A stretch of 64,000 nt of DNA, taken from assembly GCF_000971335.1 (NCBI RefSeq), contig NZ_JZJL01000007.1, forward strand, positions 1-64,000, in the 5' to 3' direction. This DNA comes from Chromobacterium vaccinii. GTDB taxonomy: Bacteria > Pseudomonadota > Gammaproteobacteria > Burkholderiales > Chromobacteriaceae. Positions within the stretch are counted from its first letter, which is position 1. Each line of letters opens with the position of its first letter. The notes under the pieces were generated by a model. That model was not told the origin of the DNA and did no database searches. It saw only the letters and a program-made list of their open reading frames with translations. Below, in pieces: positions 37,409-47,401 of this stretch. Position numbers and translations under genes: made by a program.

Positions 37409-38544
37409 CGGCCGACTACGGGCTGCTCCTCGCTGGCTTTTTCGTCGGTCTTGTCCGCCAGCTTGCTCGGCCCGGCGGCCAGATCCATCCGGTGGCGCTG
37501 CTTCATCTCATACATGCACTGGTCGGCCTTGCCCAGCAGCTCTTCCGGCGGCATGAAATCATCCGGACCGGTTTCCGAACAACCCACGCTCAGGGTCACG
37601 CCCGGCAGCGCCGTAGCCAGTTCCTCGCTCAGGCGGATGAGAAAAACGCCCTCCGCCTGTTTGCGGTCGCAATTGGGCAATACGATGCAGAATTCGTCGC
37701 CGCCGTAGCGAAAGCTTCCATCTTCGACTCGCGTAATGCGATTGATCACCTCACCTAGCCGGCGCAGCACCTCATCCCCCTGCTGGTGGCCTTGGCTGTC
37801 GTTGATTTGCTTGAAATCGTCGATGTCCAGATACACCAGCGTCACCTTCTCGTGACGGCGCTGCGCGCTGCGCAGCACCCGCGTCAGCGTCTCGTCCAGG
37901 TAGCGCCGGTTAAGCAGCCCGGTCAGCGGGTCGGTGCGCGACAACTCCTCCAACTGGCGGGTGCGGATCACCACTTTTTCCTCTAGCGAACGCGCGTACT
38001 GCTCGGACTTGTTGCGCGAGGTTTCGATCTCGGCCACCAAGCTGCGGATATAGGTTTCGAAAACCAGCGCCACGTCGAACATCACCAGCTTGTCCAACGC
38101 CAGCAAGGTATGTCCTCTCACTTCAATGTCGGGAATCAGTTCGCAGATCTGGGCAGACAGCAACGTCTTCAACGATTGCACCGCCGCCAGGTACAGCTTG
38201 GGCTCGACGCCGATGCGCTTGTGCACCAGGCCGATGCGCAGCCGGTTGTTCACATATTCCAGGTCGTAGACGCCGCTGAACAGGTCGATCACATAGCGGC
38301 GCTGGGCGTTTCGCAGCCGCTGCAGGGTGTCGGCGTCGCCGATCAACAGCGCGATCTCCGGCGTGCTGGTCTGCAACTCGTAGAAACGCGTCACCAGTTC
38401 TTCCAGATGCGACTCCACCAAATGGCCGGCGGCGCGCAGCAGCATTTCGTCGCGCGGTTCCAACTCAAACAATTGCTTGCGCTGCTCAATCTCGAACTCG
38501 GTAATGCGCAATTGTTCCAGCAGGGTCTGATCGGTTTGTTTCAT
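37405..38544 (-). CDS. Globin-coupled (oxygen-sensing) diguanylate cyclase
   Basis: A 379-residue protein. Residues about 1-155 form a protoglobin-like sensor: LVHKRIGVEPKLYLAAVQSL with proximal heme ligand His108 is diagnostic of globin-coupled sensors of the DosC/BpeGReg type. A linking middle helix (FETYIRSLVAEIE) leads to a GGDEF domain near 281-285 (FRYGGDEFCIVLPN). The RxxD inhibitory site (RVED) is intact, so c-di-GMP synthesis controlled by O2 binding is expected. The gene is convergent with the other cyclase. The start is ATG 38544. Confidence 0.93.
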   Translation of the reverse strand: MKQTDQTLLEQLRITEFEIEQRKQLFELEPRDEMLLRAAGHLVESHLEELVTRFYELQTSTPEIALLIGDADTLQRLRNAQRRYVIDLFSGVYDLEYVNNRLRIGLVHKRIGVEPKLYLAAVQSLKTLLSAQICELIPDIEVRGHTLLALDKLVMFDVALVFETYIRSLVAEIETSRNKSEQYARSLEEKVVIRTRQLEELSRTDPLTGLLNRRYLDETLTRVLRSAQRRHEKVTLVYLDIDDFKQINDSQGHQQGDEVLRRLGEVINRITRVEDGSFRYGGDEFCIVLPNCDRKQAEGVFLIRLSEELATALPGVTLSVGCSETGPDDFMPPEELLGKADQCMYEMKQRHRMDLAAGPSKLADKTDEKASEEQPVVGR

Positions 38545-38639
38545 CCCGTTCCCCAGAACGACGATATCTTCTTAAAGCTATATGTCAGGTTTTCGCTATT
38601 CAATCCAGATAACTACCTTCCCGCGTCGAAACTGGCCAT

Positions 38640-38932
38640 CTGTCCACACAGGGCTCGCGCCCCCCAGGTCGGCGTAACCCACTCTCAACCCCGGCGCCAG
38701 CACCTTGGACAGCGAACCGACGTACGCCACGCGCCGGCCGGCCCAGCGGCGGCATCGGCCGATGGTCGAAGTGTAACTCGTGGTCATAGTCGTCCTCGAT
38801 GATGTGAAAATCGTAGCGCTCGGCCGGCGCCATCAGCGCGGCGGGAAACTGGTGGAGGGGCGTCAGATACACCGCCTTCACCGGATGGCGGCGGCACAAG
38901 GCTTCCTGCGCATCCGGCAGCATGAGGCGACT
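38640..38932 (-). pseudogene. Decayed MocR-type (GntR-aminotransferase) regulator fragment
   Basis: On the minus strand two frames together give the middle of a MocR aminotransferase domain. One frame has AVYLTPLHQFPAALM and IIEDDYDHELHF; the next continues as RRVAYVGSLSKVLAPGLRVG. A frameshift near 38740 joins them, and both ends are missing: no GntR DNA-binding domain upstream and no C-terminus. The 5' side abuts the inverted-repeat element at 38933-39046. It cannot encode a working protein. Confidence 0.75.
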
Positions 38933-39046
38933 TAAAGCCTCTGACAAAACCTCGCAGAGAACCTGAGCCAAGGCGCGCCGACACAGGTAGCACTCATTAC
39001 GACAAGCAGGCGCAACGCAGGATCAGGGGTTTTGTTAGCAGCCTTA
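38933..39046. repeat. MITE-like element with 21-bp imperfect terminal inverted repeats
   Basis: The ends 38933-38953 and 39026-39046 match each other as inverted repeats at 16 of 21 positions, with the strongest core CTGACAAAACC / GGTTTTGTTAG. The 114-bp interior encodes nothing. It begins where the MocR fragment stops being recognisable. No clear target duplication was identified. A non-autonomous relic of an insertion sequence is the best reading. Confidence 0.4.
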
Positions 39047-39082
39047 TCCACAAGCCGCCGCGCGCCTCCCTGTTTATCCACA
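39044..39082 (+). promoter_or_regulatory. Pair of consensus DnaA boxes 30 bp apart
   Basis: TTATCCACA occurs at 39044-39052 and again at 39074-39082, same orientation, spaced 30 bp start to start (about three helical turns). They lie just upstream (3' side) of the DUF2789 gene end and at the right end of the MITE-like element. Both are perfect matches to the E. coli consensus. Confidence 0.5.
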
Positions 39083-39086
39083 ACCG

Positions 39087-39326
39087 TCAGCCTTCGCCCT
39101 GCTGCAACAGCACCGCCAGTTCGTCCGCCGCCTCGCTCCACTCGGCGTCGCACTCCAAAGCTTGGCGCAAGAAGGCGGCCTGGGCCGGCGTCCAGAACGG
39201 CGCGTCGGCCAAGGCGACGCGCGGCGGCAGCGGGTGGCTGGAGATGAAGGCCCGGATGGCGGCGGGCTCGTCCGGCAAGCCCAGCTGGCGAAACAGGCCG
39301 GGCAACAAATGATTGCTGGTGTCCAT
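39087..39326 (-). CDS. DUF2789 family protein
   Basis: A 79-residue protein that fits the DUF2789 family along its whole length: MDTSNHLLPGLFRQLGLPDE, AIRAFISSHPLPP and VALADAPFWTPAQAAFLRQA, followed by an acidic C-terminal helix DELAVLLQQ. The family is small, cytoplasmic and functionally uncharacterised. The gene is complete, starts at ATG 39326 and stands alone. Two DnaA boxes lie directly beyond its stop codon. Confidence 0.88.
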   Translation of the reverse strand: MDTSNHLLPGLFRQLGLPDEPAAIRAFISSHPLPPRVALADAPFWTPAQAAFLRQALECDAEWSEAADELAVLLQQGEG

Positions 39327-39429
39327 CCTCGACTCCCTAAGCAGGTTTCATCCCCTCATGCTAGACCGCCGCCGCCGCCTCTGTGCCGCAACGAACGCCA
39401 AACCAGCCCCATCGGCCGGTTATACGCGC

Positions 39430-40158
39430 TCACAAGCCCAGCCTGGCGCGAATCTCCGCCGTCCAGTCGACCTCTTCCCAACCCGGCTCCATCCTCAGGC
39501 TCAGGCAATAATCGCGGCCATCGCCGGCGATCTCCATCCATACATGGACAGCCCCATGGCTGTCGGGAACCAGGGTCAGCCGGATCTGGCTCCAGTTCCA
39601 GCCGGCGTCGCGCGGCCTCAGCACCCATTCCTGATAGCAGCCCAGCAAGCCGGCGACGCCGCCGACATAGGCGATGCCGGCTTCCATCCCCGCGCCCGCC
39701 AACTCCCAGCCCAGGCGGGAAAAAGCCTGCAACAGGGCATCCATGCGCGGCGGCGGCAACACCTGCAGCCGGTCGCTGTCGCCGGCGTCCCGCGCCTGGC
39801 CCAAGGCCAGATCGGTATGGACCCACACCAGCGGCTCGCCGCCCAGGGCCGGGTGGCAATTGACCGGCGTCGCTTCCGGCAACGGCAGCAGAAACGGCAA
39901 GCGCCATTCGCAGCCGGCCGGAATCCGGCACGGGCCGCTGACCGGCAGGCTGGCCAGCAACAGGGTTTCCCCGCCGCGCTCGCCTGCGGCCTCGGCCAGC
40001 AGCAGCAGTTCTATTTTGGCGATGCGCTGGTCGACCGCTCCGCCGCAGACCCTCACCTCTCCGCGCAGCGTTTCGCCGGACTGCAGGCGCGGGTTCGACA
40101 GACGGGTGGCCACGGCGGCGGCGCCCGTCTCCACGGCGGCAAAAAACGATTTCAGCAT
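39430..40158 (-). CDS. Sporulation-control (Spo0M) family protein
   Basis: A 242-residue protein with the Spo0M arrestin-like architecture. The start MLKSFFAAVETGAAAVATRL is followed by LQSGETLRGEVRVCGGAVDQ and KIELLLLAEA, then a C-terminal lobe with DVWTAEIRARLGL-type ending. Bacillus Spo0M influences sporulation, but homologues in non-spore-formers have no known role; a scaffold or stress function is possible. The ATG at 40158 is preferred because it opens with the conserved family start. It is 98 bp after the thiC stop on the same strand and probably separate. Confidence 0.87.
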   Translation of the reverse strand: MLKSFFAAVETGAAAVATRLSNPRLQSGETLRGEVRVCGGAVDQRIAKIELLLLAEAAGERGGETLLLASLPVSGPCRIPAGCEWRLPFLLPLPEATPVNCHPALGGEPLVWVHTDLALGQARDAGDSDRLQVLPPPRMDALLQAFSRLGWELAGAGMEAGIAYVGGVAGLLGCYQEWVLRPRDAGWNWSQIRLTLVPDSHGAVHVWMEIAGDGRDYCLSLRMEPGWEEVDWTAEIRARLGL

Positions 40159-40256
40159 GTATTGGCGATCCAAATGGAAAACGGGCCGGCTCACAAGCCG
40201 ACCCGATAACATTTTATGCCAAAAAAATCATTAAAATACCAAAATTGACCTATTGA

Positions 40257-42371
<2,115 letters not shown>

Positions 42372-42436
42372 GATGCCGTGTGAAGGTAAGGCAAATATGG
42401 GATAATCGCAAGCAATCTAGATTGTTGACAAAGCAT

Positions 42437-42456
42437 CTCGCCTTCGAGAAGGCGAG
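42437..42456. promoter_or_regulatory. Perfect hairpin between thiC and the methyltransferase gene
   Basis: CTCGCCTT at 42437-42444 and AAGGCGAG at 42449-42456 make an 8-bp perfect stem with a CGAG tetraloop. No T-run follows on either strand, so it is not a standard terminator. It lies in the 546-bp divergent region between thiC and the isoaspartyl methyltransferase; the rest of that region holds the TPP riboswitch and no gene. Confidence 0.4.
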
Positions 42457-42701
42457 GCTCCCTTGCAGGTTTAAGAGGGCGGCATGCGTGCGAATTTTCA
42501 ATTCGCTCAGCGGAGCGATAGGGATTCAATGGTCAGGCTGCGGACTCAAGCACTTATGTGGCGGGGCCCGGCTCTGCCGGGTTCTGTAAAATCGCACCAA
42601 TTCACTTTGTCAGCAGACTGTATCGTCATCACACGAGTCCTTGCCGCCGACGCTGTCCTCCATGGGCGGAGCGGACTCCCAGCCCTCCGGAGTTTAAGTT
42701 G

Positions 42702-43361
42702 ATGGATTTCGAAAAAACCCGTTTCAACATGGTCGAACAGCAGATTCGTCCGTGGGATGTTCTGGATACCAACGTGCTGGATCTGCTGTTTCACGTGAAA
42801 CGCGAGGACTTCGTCGCCGACAATCAGCGCCAGCTGGCCTTCGTCGACACCGAACTGCCGCTGCCCAACGGCAGCAAGATGCTGCAACCGAAGATGGAAG
42901 CGCGCCTGGTGCAGGACGCCGCCATCCAGCCGAGCGACAAGATCCTGGAAATCGGCACCGGCAGCGGCTACCTGACCGCGCTGCTGGCCAAGATGGGCAA
43001 GCAGGTGGTGAGCGTGGAAATCGATCCGGCGCAGAAGGAGCGCGCGGCCGCCAACCTGAAGAAGGCCGGCGTCGCCAACGTCACCCTGGTCGAGGGCGAC
43101 GGCGTGCTGGGCCTGGCCGAGCAAGCGCCTTACGACGTGATCGTGGTCGGCGGCTCGCTGCCGGTAGTCCCGCAAGAACTGAAGGACCAGCTGGCCGTCG
43201 GCGGCCGCCTGATCCTGGTGGCCGGCGATCTGCCGGTGATGGCGTGCAAGCTGATCGAGCGCGAAACCGACACCAGCTTCCGCGAAACCGCGCTGTTCGA
43301 GACCTGTGTCGAGCGGCTGAAGAAATTCGAGGCGGTTGAACCCGCCCGTTTCAGCTTCTGA
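42702..43361 (+). CDS. Protein-L-isoaspartate O-methyltransferase family protein
   Basis: A 219-residue SAM-dependent methyltransferase of the PIMT family. The SAM-binding motif EIGTGSGYLTALLAKMG starts at E83; VVSVEIDP and DVIVVGGSLP follow. The family repairs isoaspartyl residues in aged proteins, but this short N-terminus (MDFEKTRFNMVEQQIRPWDV) is typical of the betaproteobacterial subgroup found in front of a rhodanese gene and often tolC. Here the rhodanese gene begins 2 bases after the stop, as in that arrangement, while tolC is missing. GGAG lies 9 bases before the ATG. Confidence 0.87.
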   Translation: MDFEKTRFNMVEQQIRPWDVLDTNVLDLLFHVKREDFVADNQRQLAFVDTELPLPNGSKMLQPKMEARLVQDAAIQPSDKILEIGTGSGYLTALLAKMGKQVVSVEIDPAQKERAAANLKKAGVANVTLVEGDGVLGLAEQAPYDVIVVGGSLPVVPQELKDQLAVGGRLILVAGDLPVMACKLIERETDTSFRETALFETCVERLKKFEAVEPARFSF

Positions 43362-43363
43362 TC

Positions 43364-43690
43364 ATGCTGCGCGAAATCACCGCCCCGGCGCTGGCCGCGC
43401 AACTGGCCGATCCGCAGGCCGCGCGCCCGGTGCTGCTGGACGTGCGCGAAGGCTGGGAATACCAGCTGGCGCACATCGAAGGCAGCGTGCACATCCCGAT
43501 GAATCTGATCCCGATCCGGATGAGCGAGCTGCCGGACGACGCGCCCATCGTCGCCATCTGCCACCACGGCATGCGCAGCGCCCAGGTGGCGCTGTTCCTG
43601 CTGAACGCCGGCTTCGACAACGTGATCAATCTGCAGGGCGGCATCGACGCCTGGTCGACCCAGGTGGACCCGGCCGTCGCCCGGTATTGA
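43364..43690 (+). CDS. Single-domain rhodanese-like sulfurtransferase
   Basis: A 108-residue protein with one rhodanese domain: LLDVREGWEYQLAHIEGSVH and the active-site loop IVAICHHGMRS with catalytic Cys66, then GFDNVINLQGGIDAW. It transfers sulfur via a Cys-persulfide. No signal peptide, so cytoplasmic. It is the second gene of a two-gene operon with the PIMT-like gene (2-base spacing), and a strong terminator follows. The physiological acceptor is not known. Confidence 0.92.
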   Translation: MLREITAPALAAQLADPQAARPVLLDVREGWEYQLAHIEGSVHIPMNLIPIRMSELPDDAPIVAICHHGMRSAQVALFLLNAGFDNVINLQGGIDAWSTQVDPAVARY

Positions 43691-43713
43691 TGCTGGACGG
43701 CGCGTCGCCTACA

Positions 43714-43737
43714 AACACCGCCCGAGGGCGGTGTTTT
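43714..43737 (+). terminator. Rho-independent terminator after the rhodanese gene
   Basis: A 9-bp perfect stem (43714-43722 with 43727-43735) with a CGAG loop is followed by TTTT. It ends the methyltransferase-rhodanese unit 24 bases after the rhodanese stop and separates it from ung. Confidence 0.92.
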
Positions 43738-43811
43738 GTTTTGGAACGAATCGCGCAGCCATCTTTCCAAGCCACGTTAACCGCCTGGCGATCCATAGCA
43801 AAGAACCCGAT

Positions 43812-44537
43812 ATGTCTTCTCTGACCTACCTCGCTCCCGCCCTCGCCCGCGTCCACCCCGCCTGGGAAACGGTGCTGGGCCAGCCCGCCATCGCCGCCCG
43901 CCTGGCCGAAATCGACCGCCAGCTGGCCTTGCAGCAAGGCGACGGCAAGACGCTGTTTCCGCCCCCGCCCCAGGTGTTCAACGCGCTGACCTTCGCCGCG
44001 CCGGCCGACGTCAAGGTGGTGATCCTGGGCCAGGACCCCTACCACGGCGACGGCGAGGCGATGGGCCTGTCGTTCTCGGTGCCGGACGGCGCGCGCGTGC
44101 CGCCGTCCCTGCGCAACATCTACAAGGAACTGGCGGCCGACCTCGGCCACGGCATTCCCGCCTGCGGCGACCTCAGCCACTGGGCGCAGCAGGGCGTGCT
44201 GCTGCTCAACAGCGTGCTCACCGTCGAGCGGGACAAGGCCGGCAGCCACGGCAAGCTCGGCTGGCAGTCTGTCAGCGACGCGCTGATCGACGCCGTCAAC
44301 CGCGACAACCCCGGCTGCGTGTTCCTGCTGTGGGGCAATTGGGCGCAGAGCAAGGCCGAGCGCATCGACGCCGGCCGCCACCTGGTGCTGACCGCCGCCC
44401 ACCCGTCGCCCTTGTCCGCCAGCCGCGGCTTCCACGGCTGCCGCCACTTCTCCCAGGTCAACGCCTGGCTGATCGCCCGCGGCCGCCAGCCGGTGCGCTG
44501 GGAAGCGGCGCCGGCCGCGCGGAACGCCCTGTTCTGA
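43812..44537 (+). CDS. ung: Uracil-DNA glycosylase, family 1
   Basis: A 241-residue enzyme that removes uracil from DNA. The catalytic motif GQDPYHGDGEAMGLSFSV, with Asp75 as the water-activating residue, and the minor-groove loop HPSPLSASRGFHGCRHFSQ are both exact. LWGNWAQSK is also typical. Starts at ATG 43812, about 75 bases past the previous terminator. The next gene begins 78 bp after its stop. Single-gene unit as far as can be seen. Confidence 0.97.
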   Translation: MSSLTYLAPALARVHPAWETVLGQPAIAARLAEIDRQLALQQGDGKTLFPPPPQVFNALTFAAPADVKVVILGQDPYHGDGEAMGLSFSVPDGARVPPSLRNIYKELAADLGHGIPACGDLSHWAQQGVLLLNSVLTVERDKAGSHGKLGWQSVSDALIDAVNRDNPGCVFLLWGNWAQSKAERIDAGRHLVLTAAHPSPLSASRGFHGCRHFSQVNAWLIARGRQPVRWEAAPAARNALF

Positions 44538-44614
44538 AACGGCTCCGCCGCGCCGCTTTGCGCGGCGGGCCGCTTGCCCTAAGCTAGTAGCTCCTCCACT
44601 CCCCCGCTCTCATC

Positions 44615-45925
44615 GTGGAAATCCTGCTGCTGCTGGGCCTGATCCTGTTGAACGCCGTGTTCGCGATGGCCGAGATCGCCATCGTCTCCTCGCGCAAGGT
44701 CAGGCTGCTGCAAAAGGCCGAAGACGGCCACAAGGGCGCCCGCGCCGCGCTGGCGCTGGCTTCCGAGCCCACCCGCTTCCTGTCCACTGTCCAGATCGGC
44801 ATCACCTCGATCAGCATCCTGTCCGGCGTCTACGGCGAGGCGGCGCTGTCCGAGCATCTCCGCGGCGCGCTGCTGGACGTGCCGCTGCTGGCGCCGTACA
44901 GCAAGCCGCTGTCGGTGGCGCTGATGGTGTTGTTCATCACCACGCTGTCGCTGATCCTGGGCGAACTGGTGCCCAAGCGGCTGGCGCTGCTTAACCCGGA
45001 ACGGGTGGCGATGGCGCTGGCGCGGCCGATGCTGCTGCTGTCGCGCGCCAGCGGCCCGCTGGTGCAGGTGTTCAGCCGCGTCACCGACGGCCTGCTGCGC
45101 CTCTTGGGCGCCAAGAAGAGCGACGAGCCGTCCATCACCGAAGACGAAATCCGCACGCTGATGGAACAGGGTGCCGACGAAGGCGTGTTCGACCGCGCCG
45201 AACAGGAACTGGTGGAAAACATCTTCCGCCTGGACAACCGCAAGGCGTCGGCGGTGATGACGCCGCGCAAGGACGTGGTGATCCTGGACCTGGAAGACGG
45301 ACCGGAACGCAATCGCGAGCTGTTGCTGGCCTATCCATTCAGCCATTTTCCGGTCTGCCGCGGCGACACCGACCAGGTGATAGGCGTGCTCAACGCCAAG
45401 ACCCTGCTGGACCGCCTGCTGCGCGGCGAGCCGCTGGACTTCGCCGCCGAGCTGTCGCCGCCGTTGTACGTGCCGTCCACCTGCTCGCTGATGCAATTGC
45501 TGGAGCAGTTCAAGCAGGCGCGCAGCCACAGCGCGCTGGTGGTGGACGAGTACGGCGAGCTGGAAGGCCTGGTGTCGATCAACAATGTGATGGAAGCCAT
45601 CGTCGGCTATCTTCCAGACATCGACGGCGAAATCGACGAAATCGTGCAGAGAGAAGACGGCAGCTGGCTGGTGGACGGCATGGTGTCGCTGGAGCATTTC
45701 CGCGAGTTCTTCGAGCTGGAAGCCCAGCTGCCCGGCGAGGCCGGCGGCAACATCCACACCCTGGCCGGCGTGATCCTGTACCAGCTGGGCCGCGTGCCCA
45801 GCGTCACCGACCGTTTCGAATGGAACGGCTTCAGCTTCGAGGTAGTGGACATGGACCGCACCCGGGTGGATAAGATCCTGGTGCAGCGCCATCACCTGCC
45901 GCAGCCGGAGTTCGAGTCGATATGA
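44615..45925 (+). CDS. CorC/HlyC-family membrane protein (DUF21-CBS)
   Basis: A 436-residue protein with an N-terminal DUF21 membrane domain (residues about 1-190; helix LLLLGLILLNAVFAMAEIAIV at the start), a pair of CBS domains (about 215-335, VMTPRKDVVIL and ALVVDEYGELEGLV) and the C-terminal transporter-associated domain (350-430). The family includes YfjD/CorB-like proteins implicated in Mg2+ or other divalent-metal export. The start is GTG at 44615. The stop overlaps the next start (ATGA), so the AAC(6')-like gene is translated with it. Confidence 0.9.
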   Translation: MEILLLLGLILLNAVFAMAEIAIVSSRKVRLLQKAEDGHKGARAALALASEPTRFLSTVQIGITSISILSGVYGEAALSEHLRGALLDVPLLAPYSKPLSVALMVLFITTLSLILGELVPKRLALLNPERVAMALARPMLLLSRASGPLVQVFSRVTDGLLRLLGAKKSDEPSITEDEIRTLMEQGADEGVFDRAEQELVENIFRLDNRKASAVMTPRKDVVILDLEDGPERNRELLLAYPFSHFPVCRGDTDQVIGVLNAKTLLDRLLRGEPLDFAAELSPPLYVPSTCSLMQLLEQFKQARSHSALVVDEYGELEGLVSINNVMEAIVGYLPDIDGEIDEIVQREDGSWLVDGMVSLEHFREFFELEAQLPGEAGGNIHTLAGVILYQLGRVPSVTDRFEWNGFSFEVVDMDRTRVDKILVQRHHLPQPEFESI

Positions 45926-46362
45926 GCGTCGTCACCGCCGCCTCCCATCCGGACGCCTGGCTGGCCCTGCGCGCCGCGCTGTGGCCGCACTGCCCGCGGG
46001 GTAGGCACCAGGAGGAAATCGACGCCCAGAGCGCCGATGTCCGCCGCTGCGCCGCCTTCCTCGTTCAGGACGGCCAAGGAGAGGCCGTCGGCTTGATCGA
46101 GCTCGCGCTGCGCGGCGATTACGTCAACGGCACCCGCTCATCGCCGGTGGCTTTCGTCGAAGGCCTGTACGTGGCGCCGGAACACCGGCGCGCCGGCATG
46201 GCGGCCCTGCTGCTGGCCGCGGCCAAGGACTGGGCCATCCGCCGCGGCTGCGCCGAGCTCGCGTCCGACACCGGCCTGGACAACCAGGTCTCGCAGCACG
46301 CGCACCTGGCGCTGGACTTCGAGGAAACCGAGCGCGTGGTGTTCTACCGGATGGCGCTGTAA
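45922..46362 (+). CDS. AAC(6')-I-like aminoglycoside N-acetyltransferase
   Basis: A 146-residue GNAT protein. The order of motifs matches chromosomal AAC(6')-I enzymes: WLALRAALWPHC, EIDAQSADV, DYVNGTRSSPVAFVEGLYV, then RRAGMAALLLAAAKDWAI for acetyl-CoA binding, ASDTGLDN, and LALDFEETERVVFYRMAL at the end. The reaction would be acetylation of the 6'-amino group of aminoglycosides. Length is normal. It is intrinsic, not on a mobile element: it overlaps a CorC-type gene by four bases and has normal GC. The natural substrate may not be an antibiotic. Confidence 0.85.
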   Translation: MSVVTAASHPDAWLALRAALWPHCPRGRHQEEIDAQSADVRRCAAFLVQDGQGEAVGLIELALRGDYVNGTRSSPVAFVEGLYVAPEHRRAGMAALLLAAAKDWAIRRGCAELASDTGLDNQVSQHAHLALDFEETERVVFYRMAL

Positions 46363-46368
46363 ACGCCC

Positions 46369-47364
46369 TCAGCGCGCCGCGCGCTGCACCAGCCTGGCCT
46401 CCCCCTCCCCGCACACCTCCAGCGTCGCCCAGGCGCCGTTGAGCAGGCTCCATTGCGGCGGCACGTGGCCGATGTCGGCATCCACCGCCACCGGATACGG
46501 CAAACCGTCCAAAGCGGCGCGCAACGCCCCCTCATAGCTCAAAGCATCGCTGTCGGCCGCGTCAGGGCCGCCGCTGCGGCCCAATACCAGCCCGGCTAGG
46601 CCATCCAGCGCGCCGGACAGCCGCAGGCCCGCCAGGGCCCTTAAAACGCCGCAGGGCGCGAGCTCGCAGTTTTCCAGGTACAGGATGGCCGGCTCCGCCT
46701 TGAACGCGTCCAGATCGAAATACGGCGTGCCCTGCAGCGGCGCCAGCACATCCAGGCAGCCGCCGATCAATCTGCCCTCCATTTTCCCCGCTCCGCCCTC
46801 CAGCAGCCGCACCCGATTGGCGAACTGCCGGCCCGGCTCGTCCCAGCGCCAGTAAAGCCCATGCTGCGCCTGCGCCGGCGGCATGCCGGTCTCCAGCGCC
46901 GCCAGCAGCGCCTCGTTGCCGAACGCGCGCTCTTTCAGCGGCAAGTCCATCAGATTGGGCCCGTGCAGCGTCGCCCAGCCGGCGCGCAGCGTCAGCGGCG
47001 CCATCAGGGTGGAGACGTCGGAAAATCCGGCGATCCATTTCGGCGGCAATTCGGCCAAGGCATCGAAATCCAGGCCTGGCAGCAATTCGATCGCCCGTTC
47101 GCCGCCCCAGGGCGGCAGGATGGCGCGGATGTCGGGATCGAACAGCAAGCGCCGCAATTCGGCCAGCCGCGCCGCGGCGGGAGCGCTGGCGTCGTGTTTC
47201 TCGCCGCGCAGGCACTCCCCCTCCACCACGCGGTAGCCGCGCGCGCGCAGCTCGTTCAGCGCGTCGTCCAGCCGGCCGTGCAGCTGCGGATGGACCCCGG
47301 AGGAAAAAGCGGTGACGGCGATGGCGTCGCCGGGCTGGAGCGGCGCGGGAAAGCGGATGGGCAT
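46369..47364 (-). CDS. S66-family LD-carboxypeptidase (MccF/LdcA-like)
   Basis: A 331-residue peptidase. The nucleophile Ser115 is in AGFSDVSTL (family GxSD), the Glu in AILYLENCEL, and the His in DADIGHVPPQ, completing the Ser-Glu-His triad of S66 enzymes. LdcA releases D-Ala from murein tetrapeptides during recycling, while MccF cleaves microcin C-type aminoacyl-nucleotides; the sequence alone does not separate these. Cytoplasmic. A GNAT gene lies 37 bp upstream on the same strand, probably co-transcribed, and the AAC(6')-like gene is convergent 6 bp away. Confidence 0.87.
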   Translation of the reverse strand: MPIRFPAPLQPGDAIAVTAFSSGVHPQLHGRLDDALNELRARGYRVVEGECLRGEKHDASAPAAARLAELRRLLFDPDIRAILPPWGGERAIELLPGLDFDALAELPPKWIAGFSDVSTLMAPLTLRAGWATLHGPNLMDLPLKERAFGNEALLAALETGMPPAQAQHGLYWRWDEPGRQFANRVRLLEGGAGKMEGRLIGGCLDVLAPLQGTPYFDLDAFKAEPAILYLENCELAPCGVLRALAGLRLSGALDGLAGLVLGRSGGPDAADSDALSYEGALRAALDGLPYPVAVDADIGHVPPQWSLLNGAWATLEVCGEGEARLVQRAAR

Positions 47365-47401
47365 GGTATGGCCTCGAAGCGTGTGGACAAGTCTGCCGCG
47401 C

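Noticed and set aside
42424-42460. TTGACA at 42424-42429 as a promoter of the methyltransferase gene
   Set aside because: No acceptable -10 hexamer is found 16-18 bases downstream; the hairpin occupies that position.
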